DNA of 7,629 nt from Maricaulis sp963976135 (GTDB taxonomy: Bacteria; Pseudomonadota; Alphaproteobacteria; Caulobacterales; Maricaulaceae). The notes under the pieces are model-generated. The model did not search any database and was not told the DNA's origin. It saw only the letters and a program-made list of their open reading frames with translations. Location: positions 1 to 7,629 of the forward strand of contig NZ_CAXBKN010000112.1 of assembly GCF_963976135.1 (NCBI RefSeq), written 5' to 3'. A program made the translations under genes and the position numbers. This document shows, in pieces, positions 1 to 6,229 of the stretch. Position 1 is the first letter of the stretch. Every line of letters begins with the position of its first letter.

Positions 1-1403
1 GCGGCGATGAAGGGGTTGGCGAAGCGGTCTTCGTATTCCTTGACATGGCCGGCCATTTTCTCGGCATCGCCAAGATCGGCGCGGTGGATGATCTCGGCGG
101 CACCCTTGGCGCCCATCACGGCGATCTGGGCGGTGGGCCAGGCGTAATTGACGTCGCCGCGCAGATGTTTCGAGCTCATCACATCATAGGCGCCGCCATA
201 GGCCTTGCGGGTGATGACGGTGAGTTTGGGCACGGTCGCCTCGGCATAGGCGAAGAGGAGTTTGGCGCCGTGCTTGATCAGGCCGCCATATTCCTGCTTG
301 GTGCCGGGCAGGAAGCCGGGCACATCGACAAAGGTGAGGATCGGAATGCCGAAGGCATCGCAGAAACGCACGAAGCGGCCGGCCTTGCGCGACGCATCGC
401 TGTCGAGCACGCCGGCCAGGCTCATCGGCTGATTGGCGACGAAGCCGACCGGCTGGCCGTCGAGGCGGCCGAAACCGGTGACGATATTGGCGGCATAATC
501 CGGCGCGATCTCGAAGAAATCCCCCTCATCGGCGACCTTGTGGATCAATTCCTTGATGTCATAGGGCTTGTTGGGATTGGCCGGGACGAGCGTGTCGAGA
601 CTGGCCTCGAGCCGGTCGGGATCGTCAAAGCTCGGGCGTACCGGCGGCTTTTCGCGATTCGACAGCGGCAGGAAATCGATCAGACGGCGCAATTGCACCA
701 GCGCCTCGAGATCATTCTCGAAGGCGCCATCGGCGACACCGGATTTTTTCGCATGGATCGAGGCGCCGCCGAGCTCCTCATGGGTGACGGTCTCGTTGGT
801 AACGGTCTTCACCACGTCGGGACCGGTGACATACATGTAGGACGTGTCCTTCACCATGAAGATGAAGTCGGTGATGGCCGGCGAATAGACATCGCCGCCG
901 GCGCAGGGCCCCATGATCATCGAGATCTGCGGCACGACGCCCGAGGCCAGCGTGTTCTGCAGGAAGATGTCGGCATAACCGGCGAGCGAGGCAACGCCCT
1001 CCTGGATCCGCGCACCACCGGCATCGAAAATACCGATGATTGGAGCGCCATTCTGCAGGGCGGCCTTTTGAATCTTGACGATCTTCTGGGCGTGGGTCTC
1101 GGAGAGCGAGCCGCCGAACACTGTGAAATCCTTGGAGAAGACATAGACGAGACGGCCATTGATCGTGCCATGGCCGGTGACGACGCCATCGCCGGGAATC
1201 TTCTTCTCGGCCATGCCGAAATCGACGCAGCGATGTTCGACGAACATGTCCCACTCTTCGAAAGAGCCGTCATCGAGCAGCATTTCAACCCGTTCGCGGG
1301 CGCTCAGCTTGCCCTTGGCATGCTGGTTCTCGACGCGGCGGGTGCCGCCGCCAGCGCGAGCGCCGGCACGCTTTTCGATGAGTTGTTCGAGCACATCCTT
1401 CAT
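1..1403 (-). CDS. pccB: Propionyl-CoA carboxylase beta subunit (biotin-dependent acyl-CoA carboxyltransferase), 3' end cut off by the window
   Basis: This is the carboxyltransferase subunit that moves the carboxyl group from carboxybiotin, carried by the alpha subunit, to propionyl-CoA to give methylmalonyl-CoA in the cytoplasm. About 467 codons are present. The family is usually near 510 residues, so roughly the last 40 are missing. The N-terminal carboxyltransferase half shows KDFTVFGGSLSE, then DAGGARIQEG near residue 126 and GPCAGG near 165. The C-terminal half shows FVDVPGFLPGTKQEYGG, then RKAYGGAYD near 400 and NYAWP. The glycine-rich GGAR/AGG and AYGGAY elements form the acyl-CoA/biotin oxyanion holes in this family. 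The ATG at 1403 is preceded by AAGGA nine bases upstream. The gene is divergent from the acetyltransferase. The substrate is called propionyl-CoA because of overall similarity to PccB; another short acyl-CoA cannot be excluded. No alpha subunit is in the window. Confidence 0.95.
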   Translation of the reverse strand, partial: MKDVLEQLIEKRAGARAGGGTRRVENQHAKGKLSARERVEMLLDDGSFEEWDMFVEHRCVDFGMAEKKIPGDGVVTGHGTINGRLVYVFSKDFTVFGGSLSETHAQKIVKIQKAALQNGAPIIGIFDAGGARIQEGVASLAGYADIFLQNTLASGVVPQISMIMGPCAGGDVYSPAITDFIFMVKDTSYMYVTGPDVVKTVTNETVTHEELGGASIHAKKSGVADGAFENDLEALVQLRRLIDFLPLSNREKPPVRPSFDDPDRLEASLDTLVPANPNKPYDIKELIHKVADEGDFFEIAPDYAANIVTGFGRLDGQPVGFVANQPMSLAGVLDSDASRKAGRFVRFCDAFGIPILTFVDVPGFLPGTKQEYGGLIKHGAKLLFAYAEATVPKLTVITRKAYGGAYDVMSSKHLRGDVNYAWPTAQIAVMGAKGAAEIIHRADLGDAEKMAGHVKEYEDRFANPFIA

Positions 1404-1412
1404 GGACGCCAA

Positions 1413-1417
1413 TCCTT
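1413..1417 (-). promoter_or_regulatory. Ribosome binding site of pccB
   Basis: AAGGA on the minus strand (tcctt on plus), nine bases before the ATG at 1403. It supports that start codon over any upstream one. Confidence 0.6.
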
Positions 1418-1437
1418 CCGCATCTGTCTATCCGGGT

Positions 1438-1467
1438 TCGATAGCAGAGGTCGCATCGCAAGGGCAA
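1438..1467 (-). promoter_or_regulatory. Weak candidate sigma-70-type promoter for pccB
   Basis: On the minus strand, TTGCCC (1467-1462) is followed after 18 bases by TATCGA (1443-1438), about 35 bases upstream of the pccB ATG. Both boxes match the consensus only partly and the spacer is slightly long, so this is a guess supported mainly by position in the divergent intergenic region. Confidence 0.2.
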
Positions 1468-1496
1468 TCACACGAGGATGCTGGCACCTCGGCTGG

Positions 1497-1513
1497 ACCG
1501 GCTTCCGGCCGGT
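1497..1513. repeat. Short inverted repeat in the pccB/acetyltransferase divergent intergenic region
   Basis: ACCGGC at 1497-1502 and GCCGGT at 1508-1513 are perfect complements separated by TTCCG. It lies 44 bases upstream of the acetyltransferase ATG and about 94 bases upstream of the pccB ATG. On the plus strand it is followed by GCGTTTCTTG, which is not a real U-tract, so a terminator is unlikely. It could be an operator half-site pair or chance in GC-rich DNA. Confidence 0.35.
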
Positions 1514-1557
1514 GCGTTTCTTGCAGTCCAGGTCGGGGACAACGGAGCGCACACTTC

Positions 1558-2649
1558 ATGGCGAACAGGGCCACCACCACAGAATTGGTGCCGTTTGCGG
1601 GCCTGAGCGGCGCGCAACGGGCCGGCTGGCGCGCCATGCGTGCCGCCAATCCCGCTCTCGCCTCACCCTATTTCTCGCTGGAATTCACCGATCTTATGGC
1701 CGACCGTCGCCATGACGCCCAGGCGCTGGTCCTGTCACGCAAGGGCTATACGGTCGGAATCCTGCCAATGCAGCTCTCGCGTTGGGGAGTCGCCCGGCCG
1801 CTCGGCGGGCCGCTGGCTGACCATCACGGCCTGATCACTGAAGAGAATGATCTCGATATCGCCGCGGCGCTCGAATCCAGCCCGATTTCGGTCCTTCGAT
1901 TTCACGGCGCCCTGGCACAGCAATCGGGCTTCGCTGCCAAAGCGTCGCAAATTGAACCATCCTGGACGGTCGATTTGAGCCAGGGTCACGATGCCTGGCT
2001 CGAATCGCGGCGCCTCGCCGACGCCAAGGCGATGCGCAATATCCGGGCAAGGCAGCGCAAGCTCGCAGAATCCGGGCTCGACATCACCTTCCGCCTCGAT
2101 GATCGCCGCCCGGAAGCGCTCGGCGCGACTTTCGCCAACAAGCGCGAGCAATATCATCGCACCCATGCCTTCGATGTCTTCATTGCCAAATGGGCCCGCG
2201 ATCTGGTCGGGGACCTGTTCCAGCATCAGACGCAGGATTTGCGCGGCTGCCTGTCGACGCTAGAAATCAATGGTCAGCTGGCGGCGGCCCATTTCGGGAT
2301 GCGCTCGGAAACCGTGCTCCACTACTGGTTTCCGGTTTTCTGGCCGGAATACGCCCAGTATGGACCCGGCCTGCTGCTCTTCATGGAAATGGCCCGCGCG
2401 ATGAACGCCAGCGGCATCGGCACCATCCATCTGGGCCCGGGCGATGCCGATTTCAAACGCAAGCTGGCCAATGCCTCCTTCGACATTGCCAGCGGCAGTA
2501 TCGAACAGCCCTCGATGGTCGCGGGCCTGATGGCCGCCGGTGCCGGGGTTGATGCATTTGCCGGCCGCCTGCCCATCGGCCGTGTGGCCCACTGGCCCGG
2601 CAAGGCCCTGCGCCGCCTCGACACGCTCGCAGCGGCCTACGGCATCTGA
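1558..2649 (+). CDS. GNAT-family N-acetyltransferase of the CelD/BcsL (FemAB-like, Acetyltransf_6) type
   Basis: A 363-residue cytoplasmic protein that probably transfers an acyl group from a thioester or aminoacyl donor to an amino group. Relatives often sit in exopolysaccharide or cellulose loci, but the substrate here is unknown. The N-terminal part contains PLGGPLADHHGL at residues 81-92. The C-terminal GNAT-like domain, about residues 150-305, carries an arginine/lysine-rich helix (RNIRARQRKL), KREQYHRT near 195-202, AAHFGMRS at 243-250, HYWFP at 255-259, GPGLLLFMEMAR at 269-280 and LGPGDADFKRKLA at 292-304, all typical of this family. The frame stays open for about 400 bases further upstream, but that part overlaps pccB antisense and reads as unconserved low-complexity sequence. 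The ATG at 1558 has GGAG ten bases upstream and begins the recognisable protein. A membrane-protein gene follows 39 bases downstream on the same strand, suggesting a two-gene operon. The family call is firm, the biological role is not. Confidence 0.85.
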   Translation: MANRATTTELVPFAGLSGAQRAGWRAMRAANPALASPYFSLEFTDLMADRRHDAQALVLSRKGYTVGILPMQLSRWGVARPLGGPLADHHGLITEENDLDIAAALESSPISVLRFHGALAQQSGFAAKASQIEPSWTVDLSQGHDAWLESRRLADAKAMRNIRARQRKLAESGLDITFRLDDRRPEALGATFANKREQYHRTHAFDVFIAKWARDLVGDLFQHQTQDLRGCLSTLEINGQLAAAHFGMRSETVLHYWFPVFWPEYAQYGPGLLLFMEMARAMNASGIGTIHLGPGDADFKRKLANASFDIASGSIEQPSMVAGLMAAGAGVDAFAGRLPIGRVAHWPGKALRRLDTLAAAYGI

Positions 2650-2677
2650 CACGCCAGGCGGCCCATTGTGAAACGAC

Positions 2678-2681
2678 GGAG
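2678..2681 (+). promoter_or_regulatory. Ribosome binding site deciding the start of the GEEISWGQ membrane protein
   Basis: GGAG lies seven bases before the ATG at 2689. An in-frame GTG at 2668 would add seven mostly basic residues and has no equally good site, so the ATG is preferred. Confidence 0.55.
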
Positions 2682-2688
2682 ACACGAG

Positions 2689-3474
2689 ATGGAAATTCTC
2701 TCTCCTGACGGAGAAATCGGCGCCCCCCTTCAGGCAATCGGCCTGTTGCTGGTGATGCTCGCGGGCGGTCTCATCCTGCTCCGCAGCCTGGCCGCACGGG
2801 CACGCGATACCGGGTTTGACGGACTGGTCTCAAGCCTGTGGCGCTATGACAGCGCCGTCACCCTCGCTCTGCTGGCGCTGGCGCTTCTCAATCTGGTCAA
2901 TCAGTTCACGCCGCTCGGGGGCGTCTTTCGGCCCGAAGTCGGCGATGGCGGACTGATCGAGAATTTGACCATCACCGTGATGATTTTCCCCGCCGTCATA
3001 TTCCTGGCTCACCTGCTGAGCGGCAAACCGAGGGGCGGCCATTTCGGCCCATCCATGATGATCGCGCTCAGCCTGGTCCTGCTGGCGGGTTTTGGCGAGG
3101 AAATCAGCTGGGGTCAGCACTGGTTCGGCCTCGCCGTGCCCGAGGCCATCGCACAGACCAATCTGCAATCGGAAATCAACCTGCACAATTACATCGCGCC
3201 TGGCACGATGGAGGCGATCTATTTCGTCGCCGGTCTGGTGCTGCTGCTGATCGCGGCCAATTTGCGGCTGATCCTGCAGCCGGCCGATCAGGCGCCCGGT
3301 TTTCTCGCCCTGAGGGCCCTGCTTGTGCTCAGCGCCGTGCTGCTCTGCCACCACGTCTTCCAGGAGCTGGGCGAGCTGGCGGTCATCACCGCCGGCTTCC
3401 TGATCTGGAAGCGGCTCGATGACGGGCGATTGAGCCTGAAGCCACGCTGGCTACGGAGACTGACGGCCTACTGA
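2689..3474 (+). CDS. Uncharacterised multi-pass inner-membrane protein with GEEISWGQ and NLHN motifs
   Basis: A 261-residue integral membrane protein with about six or seven hydrophobic segments, roughly at residues 14-34, 54-74, 93-112, 121-136, 174-194, 205-220 and 228-240. I recognise the motif set from unnamed bacterial membrane proteins but know no assigned function. Between the fourth and fifth segments it has GEEISWGQHWFG at 136-147 and NLQSEINLHN at 158-167. The sixth and seventh segments carry HHVFQELGEL at 221-230. The cluster of acidic, histidine and asparagine residues at membrane borders could bind a metal or act catalytically. It loosely recalls intramembrane CPBP proteases (EExxxR, FxxxH, HxxxN), but the arginine and the proper spacing are not there, so I do not make that call. 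The C-terminus (KPRWLRRL) is basic and probably cytoplasmic. It follows the acetyltransferase by 39 bases and is probably co-transcribed. It converges on the GrpB-family gene across a 31-base gap with no clear terminator. Confidence 0.8.
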   Translation: MEILSPDGEIGAPLQAIGLLLVMLAGGLILLRSLAARARDTGFDGLVSSLWRYDSAVTLALLALALLNLVNQFTPLGGVFRPEVGDGGLIENLTITVMIFPAVIFLAHLLSGKPRGGHFGPSMMIALSLVLLAGFGEEISWGQHWFGLAVPEAIAQTNLQSEINLHNYIAPGTMEAIYFVAGLVLLLIAANLRLILQPADQAPGFLALRALLVLSAVLLCHHVFQELGELAVITAGFLIWKRLDDGRLSLKPRWLRRLTAY

Positions 3475-3505
3475 GGTTACAGCTCTCCCGAATGCGTCCA
3501 GCGTC

Positions 3506-4024
3506 TCAGCCTTGCGACCACGCCAGAGCCTGTCGTTCAAGATCCGCGACAAACGGGTTTTTCGCGGCCTGGTAATCCTCGCGTCTGACACCAATCTCGT
3601 CGACCAGCCTGGCCTTGAACTCACTGTAGCGTTTCGCCTGCTCGGGAAAGGCCAACAGAAAATCGCGAAATACGAGGTGGCGCGAGAAATCCACCGAGTT
3701 GCTGGTGTAAATGTGCAGATGATGCGTGCGTCGCCCACGCTCGTCATTCTTGCGAAAATACCGCCGTCCCGCAAAGCCGAACTCCCCTTTTGCCTCGTAG
3801 CCGAGCCGGCCGATCGCGTCGACGCAATCATCAACGGCATCAAGGGATGTCACAGCGCCGAGTATATCGATAACCGGTTTGGCCAGGATGCCCGGAATCG
3901 AGGTGCTGCCGATATGTTGCAGGTCGACGGCATTCGCTCCCAGCACTGCACGGATGCCGGCGGCCTCGTGCAGATATTGGCCGGCCCAGGAAGGGTTATG
4001 CGCAACCAGGATCGGTGCATCCAA
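3506..4024 (-). CDS. GrpB/UPF0157-family protein (nucleotidyltransferase-like fold), TTG start
   Basis: A 172-residue soluble protein of the GrpB family (COG2320), which has a nucleotidyltransferase-like fold and no settled biochemical role. Some relatives are fused to dephospho-CoA kinase. Seen here are VAHNPSW at residues 7-13, HIGSTSIPG at 37-45, KPVIDI at 49-54, GRRYFRK at 86-92 and HHLHIY at 101-106, then KNPFV near 155, in the family's usual order and length. No in-frame ATG precedes these motifs. The start is TTG at 4024, with GGAGG five bases upstream (4034-4030), and the nearby ATG at 4020 is out of frame. The gene lies 29 bases downstream of the oxygenase stop, so the pair is likely one transcription unit. 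The gene is intact and family membership is clear; the function is open. Confidence 0.88.
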   Translation of the reverse strand: MDAPILVAHNPSWAGQYLHEAAGIRAVLGANAVDLQHIGSTSIPGILAKPVIDILGAVTSLDAVDDCVDAIGRLGYEAKGEFGFAGRRYFRKNDERGRRTHHLHIYTSNSVDFSRHLVFRDFLLAFPEQAKRYSEFKARLVDEIGVRREDYQAAKNPFVADLERQALAWSQG

Positions 4025-4029
4025 TATTT

Positions 4030-4034
4030 CCTCC
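4030..4034 (-). promoter_or_regulatory. Strong ribosome binding site that defines a TTG start
   Basis: GGAGG on the minus strand (cctcc on plus), five bases before the TTG at 4024. It is the best Shine-Dalgarno match seen in the window and makes the TTG start credible. Confidence 0.7.
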
Positions 4035-4053
4035 CGGCCAGGCTGGCGCGGAC

Positions 4054-4722
4054 CTACTGAAACGGATTCAGCTTCTTGAGGAAATACTGCAGCCCGCCGC
4101 GATTTTCCTTGCGGTCGAGCTCTTCCTGCGAGGTCAGGAATGTTGTCTGCACCACATAGCGCTCACCCTCGAAGGGTAGATGGCCATGCCAGGAATTATC
4201 GGCGCGCAGGAAGGCGAAGACATAGCCGGCCAGAGGCGGCACTTCCTCGGTGAAATCGTCAAAATCCTTCGGCCCGTTGAGGACCCGGATACAGCCCGCT
4301 CCGGTGCCGTCCCAATCCGCATTGAGATAGGTCAGCATGGTGAGGATTTTCGACTTCGAATCATTATGGATCGGACCATCGGAGAGCTGCGAGATCTTGC
4401 GAACCGTGATCATGCGCGGCTTGTCGGTAAAATCGACGCCGAACTTGTCGGTCATCACCTGCGCCAGATCCGGTGAATTGAGATCCGTCATCAGCTGGTC
4501 GAATGTGCCGTGCGATTCCAGTTTGGAGAGCGGCAGATAGCCCGGCTTGTTGATTTGCGGATAATCACGGCGGATCTCGCCGGCCTCGGCCTCGCTCAAC
4601 GTGCCCGGCGCGACAAAATAATTATAGGGCTCAGTCCGCAGCTCGGCCGCACGCAGGGCGCCGAAATCGAGGATACCGCCGGGACCGGTCTTGCCGCTAT
4701 CTGTCGTGCTCGTCTCAGCCAT
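4054..4722 (-). CDS. 2-oxoglutarate/Fe(II)-dependent oxygenase, substrate unknown
   Basis: A 222-residue cytoplasmic oxygenase that should use Fe(II), O2 and 2-oxoglutarate to hydroxylate a substrate. The double-stranded beta-helix core carries the iron ligands as HND at residues 119-121 (first His and Asp). The distal His comes in NSWHGH near 176-181, with the 2-oxoglutarate-binding Arg in FEGERYVVQ (Arg188). Preceding motifs are YNYFVAPGTLS near 33-43, PRMITVRKIS at 102-111 and TMLTYLNADWDG at 128-139, and after it PPLAGYVFAFLRADNSWHGH. The pattern matches prolyl-4-hydroxylase-like 2OG-FeII_Oxy_3 proteins. No substrate can be read from it. ATG at 4722 is chosen. A GTG at 4752 in frame would add ten residues. 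Neither has a strong Shine-Dalgarno, so the exact start is uncertain. It lies 62 bases downstream of ATP12 and 29 bases upstream of the GrpB-family gene. Confidence 0.85.
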   Translation of the reverse strand: MAETSTTDSGKTGPGGILDFGALRAAELRTEPYNYFVAPGTLSEAEAGEIRRDYPQINKPGYLPLSKLESHGTFDQLMTDLNSPDLAQVMTDKFGVDFTDKPRMITVRKISQLSDGPIHNDSKSKILTMLTYLNADWDGTGAGCIRVLNGPKDFDDFTEEVPPLAGYVFAFLRADNSWHGHLPFEGERYVVQTTFLTSQEELDRKENRGGLQYFLKKLNPFQ

Positions 4723-4752
4723 GTCGAAATCTTTCACTTCTGCCCTGACCAC

Positions 4753-4780
4753 ACATTAGCGTGCCGCCCGGCACCATCAA
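4753..4780 (-). promoter_or_regulatory. Weak candidate promoter for the oxygenase-grpB pair
   Basis: On the minus strand, TTGATG (4780-4775) and TAATGT (4758-4753) are separated by 16 bases, about 30 bases before the oxygenase ATG. The -35 box is fair, the -10 box poor, and a small hairpin fills the spacer. The call rests on placement in the 62-base gap after ATP12. Confidence 0.2.
4761..4774 (-). other. Small hairpin between ATP12 and the oxygenase gene
   Basis: Read on the minus strand the sequence is GTGCC GGGC GGCAC: a 5-base-pair GC stem with a 4-base loop, beginning about 10 bases after the ATP12 stop. No T-run follows, so it is at best a weak or rho-aided terminator, an RNA stabiliser behind the operon, or an operator. 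Confidence 0.35.
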
Positions 4781-4784
4781 GCTA

Positions 4785-5540
4785 TCACGACGCGTCCAAT
4801 GCACGCAGCATACGCTCGGCCGCGACCAATTCGGTCTTGAGCAGAGCGAGCCGCTGCGCCGCTTCCTCGTCATGACCCCATTGGGCGATCTGATAGGCCT
4901 CGTCGATGGTGGAAAGCGCAAACACCGCTTCACCACCGCGCTCGCCCTCAAGCAGGGCAAAGCCGAGCACGGCCGAACTGCAGACCGCCGTCGCGTGCGC
5001 CAGCGCCGTCAGACGCCAGATATCGAGCGCCGATGCGCGGGCATGAATCGCCTGCAGCGCGGCCGCATCCTGGTCGATCGGCAGGACGCCGGTGCCTGAG
5101 CGCAACTCAACACCCAACGCTTTTTTTGCCCAGTCCAGTACCGGATCCCAGGCGGCCGCCTGAGCCGCAACGAGATCAGCCGGATCCGGCGCGCGGAAAC
5201 AGAGTTGGTCGGTGGAGGCATAGCGCGTCACTTCGGCGACCGTGGCGTCATGGGCATCGCCCATCAGATCGATGGCGACGAAACACAACCGGTTGGCGGG
5301 CATGGCCGGGGCATTGATACGCTCACCCTGGGCGTCCCATTCCGCAGCCAGCAATTCAGCCAGCGCCGCGGTCGGCACCTGCAGCAGATTCTTGGCCGGC
5401 GTCTTGACTGAACGGCCATCGAGTTGAACCCGCCATCCACCCTCACCCTCAGCGATGCTGACAGCGGTGTAGAAACGCTTGGGCCGATTATCTTCCGGCT
5501 TGGGCATGCGCACGCCCGGCTTGGTCTCATACTCGCTCAT
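4785..5540 (-). CDS. ATP12-family F1-ATPase assembly chaperone
   Basis: A 251-residue protein homologous to mitochondrial Atp12, which binds the free F1 alpha subunit and prevents misassembly until beta pairs with it. It is presumed cytoplasmic, as no signal peptide or membrane segment is evident. The N-terminal domain has RFYTAVSIAEGEGGW at 22-36, LDGRSVKTPAKN at 40-51 and AAEWDAQGERINP-like sequence at 65-77. The helical C-terminal domain has TDQLCFRAP near 110-118, WDPVLDWA at 131-138 and the conserved DEAYQIAQWGHDEEA at 213-227. Length fits the bacterial family. Bacterial copies are mainly alphaproteobacterial, which helps place the organism. The ATG at 5540 overlaps the HAD stop by four bases (ATGA), which favours it over a Met 12 residues in. 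The gene ends with tandem stops TGA TAG. Confidence 0.93.
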   Translation of the reverse strand: MSEYETKPGVRMPKPEDNRPKRFYTAVSIAEGEGGWRVQLDGRSVKTPAKNLLQVPTAALAELLAAEWDAQGERINAPAMPANRLCFVAIDLMGDAHDATVAEVTRYASTDQLCFRAPDPADLVAAQAAAWDPVLDWAKKALGVELRSGTGVLPIDQDAAALQAIHARASALDIWRLTALAHATAVCSSAVLGFALLEGERGGEAVFALSTIDEAYQIAQWGHDEEAAQRLALLKTELVAAERMLRALDAS

Positions 5541-6229
5541 CGGGCACTCTCGGGGATGCGGGCGGCAAAGGCGTCGAGCGCCAGGCCCAGTGTCTCGAAA
5601 TCATGATGCAATTCGTGGGCGCCGCCCTCATTGATCTCGTCGCCCGTATGGAAGCCCCAGGAGACGCCCAGCGTATGCACGCCCGCATTGCGGCCCATCG
5701 CCATGTCAAAACCGGTATCGCCGATCATGACGGCCTGGCCGGCTTCGGTGCCGGTCTCCTTCATCGCGTCGAGCACCATGCGCGGATGCGGCTTGCCGGG
5801 ACCGTGATCGACAGTCTGGAACGTGTCGAAATAACGGTGCAATCCGTGATGCTCGAACACGGCGTCGAGCCCGCGCCGCGGCTTGCCGGTGGCCACACCG
5901 AGCAGCCAGCCCTCATCGCGCAGCTTTTCCAGCGTCTCGCGGGCACCGTCATAGAGCGGTTCGGAAAAATCGGGCTCGGTGCGCATTTCCACGAAGGCCT
6001 GTTTGTAGAAGGTCGCCAGCTCGGGCACGCGCTCGGCCGGATAATCGACCGGTGCCAGACGCATGACAGCCTCGGTCAGTTCCAGCCCGACAATGGTGCG
6101 GGTGCGCTCATAGGCGATCGCGCCCAGGCCGGCACGCCTGAAGGCGCGCTCCATGGCCTGCTGGATCACGACGCGGCTGTCGACGAGCGTGCCGTCAATA
6201 TCCCAGATGGCGAGTTTCAGATCCGGCAT
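5537..6229 (-). CDS. HAD-superfamily hydrolase, phosphoglycolate phosphatase-like
   Basis: A 230-residue HAD subfamily IA phosphatase with all four catalytic motifs: DIDGT at residues 10-14 (nucleophile Asp10, acid/base Asp12), motif II in ATGKP with Thr114, motif III Lys146 in GKPHP, and motif IV GDTGFD at 170-175. A helical cap lies between motifs I and II. It is expected to hydrolyse a small phosphate monoester. Phosphoglycolate is the usual annotation for this sequence type, but HAD substrates cannot be assigned by eye. The start ATG shares its A with the TGA stop of the upstream pseudouridine synthase (TGATG), and its stop overlaps the ATP12 ATG, so translation is very likely coupled on both sides. 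Confidence 0.92.
   Translation of the reverse strand: MPDLKLAIWDIDGTLVDSRVVIQQAMERAFRRAGLGAIAYERTRTIVGLELTEAVMRLAPVDYPAERVPELATFYKQAFVEMRTEPDFSEPLYDGARETLEKLRDEGWLLGVATGKPRRGLDAVFEHHGLHRYFDTFQTVDHGPGKPHPRMVLDAMKETGTEAGQAVMIGDTGFDMAMGRNAGVHTLGVSWGFHTGDEINEGGAHELHHDFETLGLALDAFAARIPESAR

Noticed and set aside
1159..1557. Upstream in-frame extension of the acetyltransferase
   Set aside because: It overlaps pccB on the other strand and the divergent intergenic region, and reads as Ser/Pro/Arg-rich unconserved sequence. The ATG at 1558 has a ribosome binding site and begins the recognisable protein.
45..1715. Very long plus-strand open frame (over 550 codons) opposite pccB
   Set aside because: It is antisense to pccB, whose conserved motifs are unmistakable. 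The frame translates to compositionally biased sequence rich in Gly, Ala, Asp and His with no family features, which is the usual antisense shadow of a GC-rich coding gene.
2260..2685. Minus-strand frames opposite the acetyltransferase
   Set aside because: No conserved motifs, and the plus strand carries a clear GNAT-family protein over the same bases.
2689..3474. Assigning the membrane protein to CPBP/CAAX-type intramembrane proteases
   Set aside because: The EE pair is present, but the EExxxR arginine and the FxxxH and HxxxN motifs are not found at proper spacing.
3471..3509. CTGAG...CTCAG inverted repeat between the convergent membrane-protein and GrpB-family genes, considered as a bidirectional terminator
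   Set aside because: Only five paired bases with a 29-base loop, no T-runs, and both arms are simply the stop-codon regions of the two genes.
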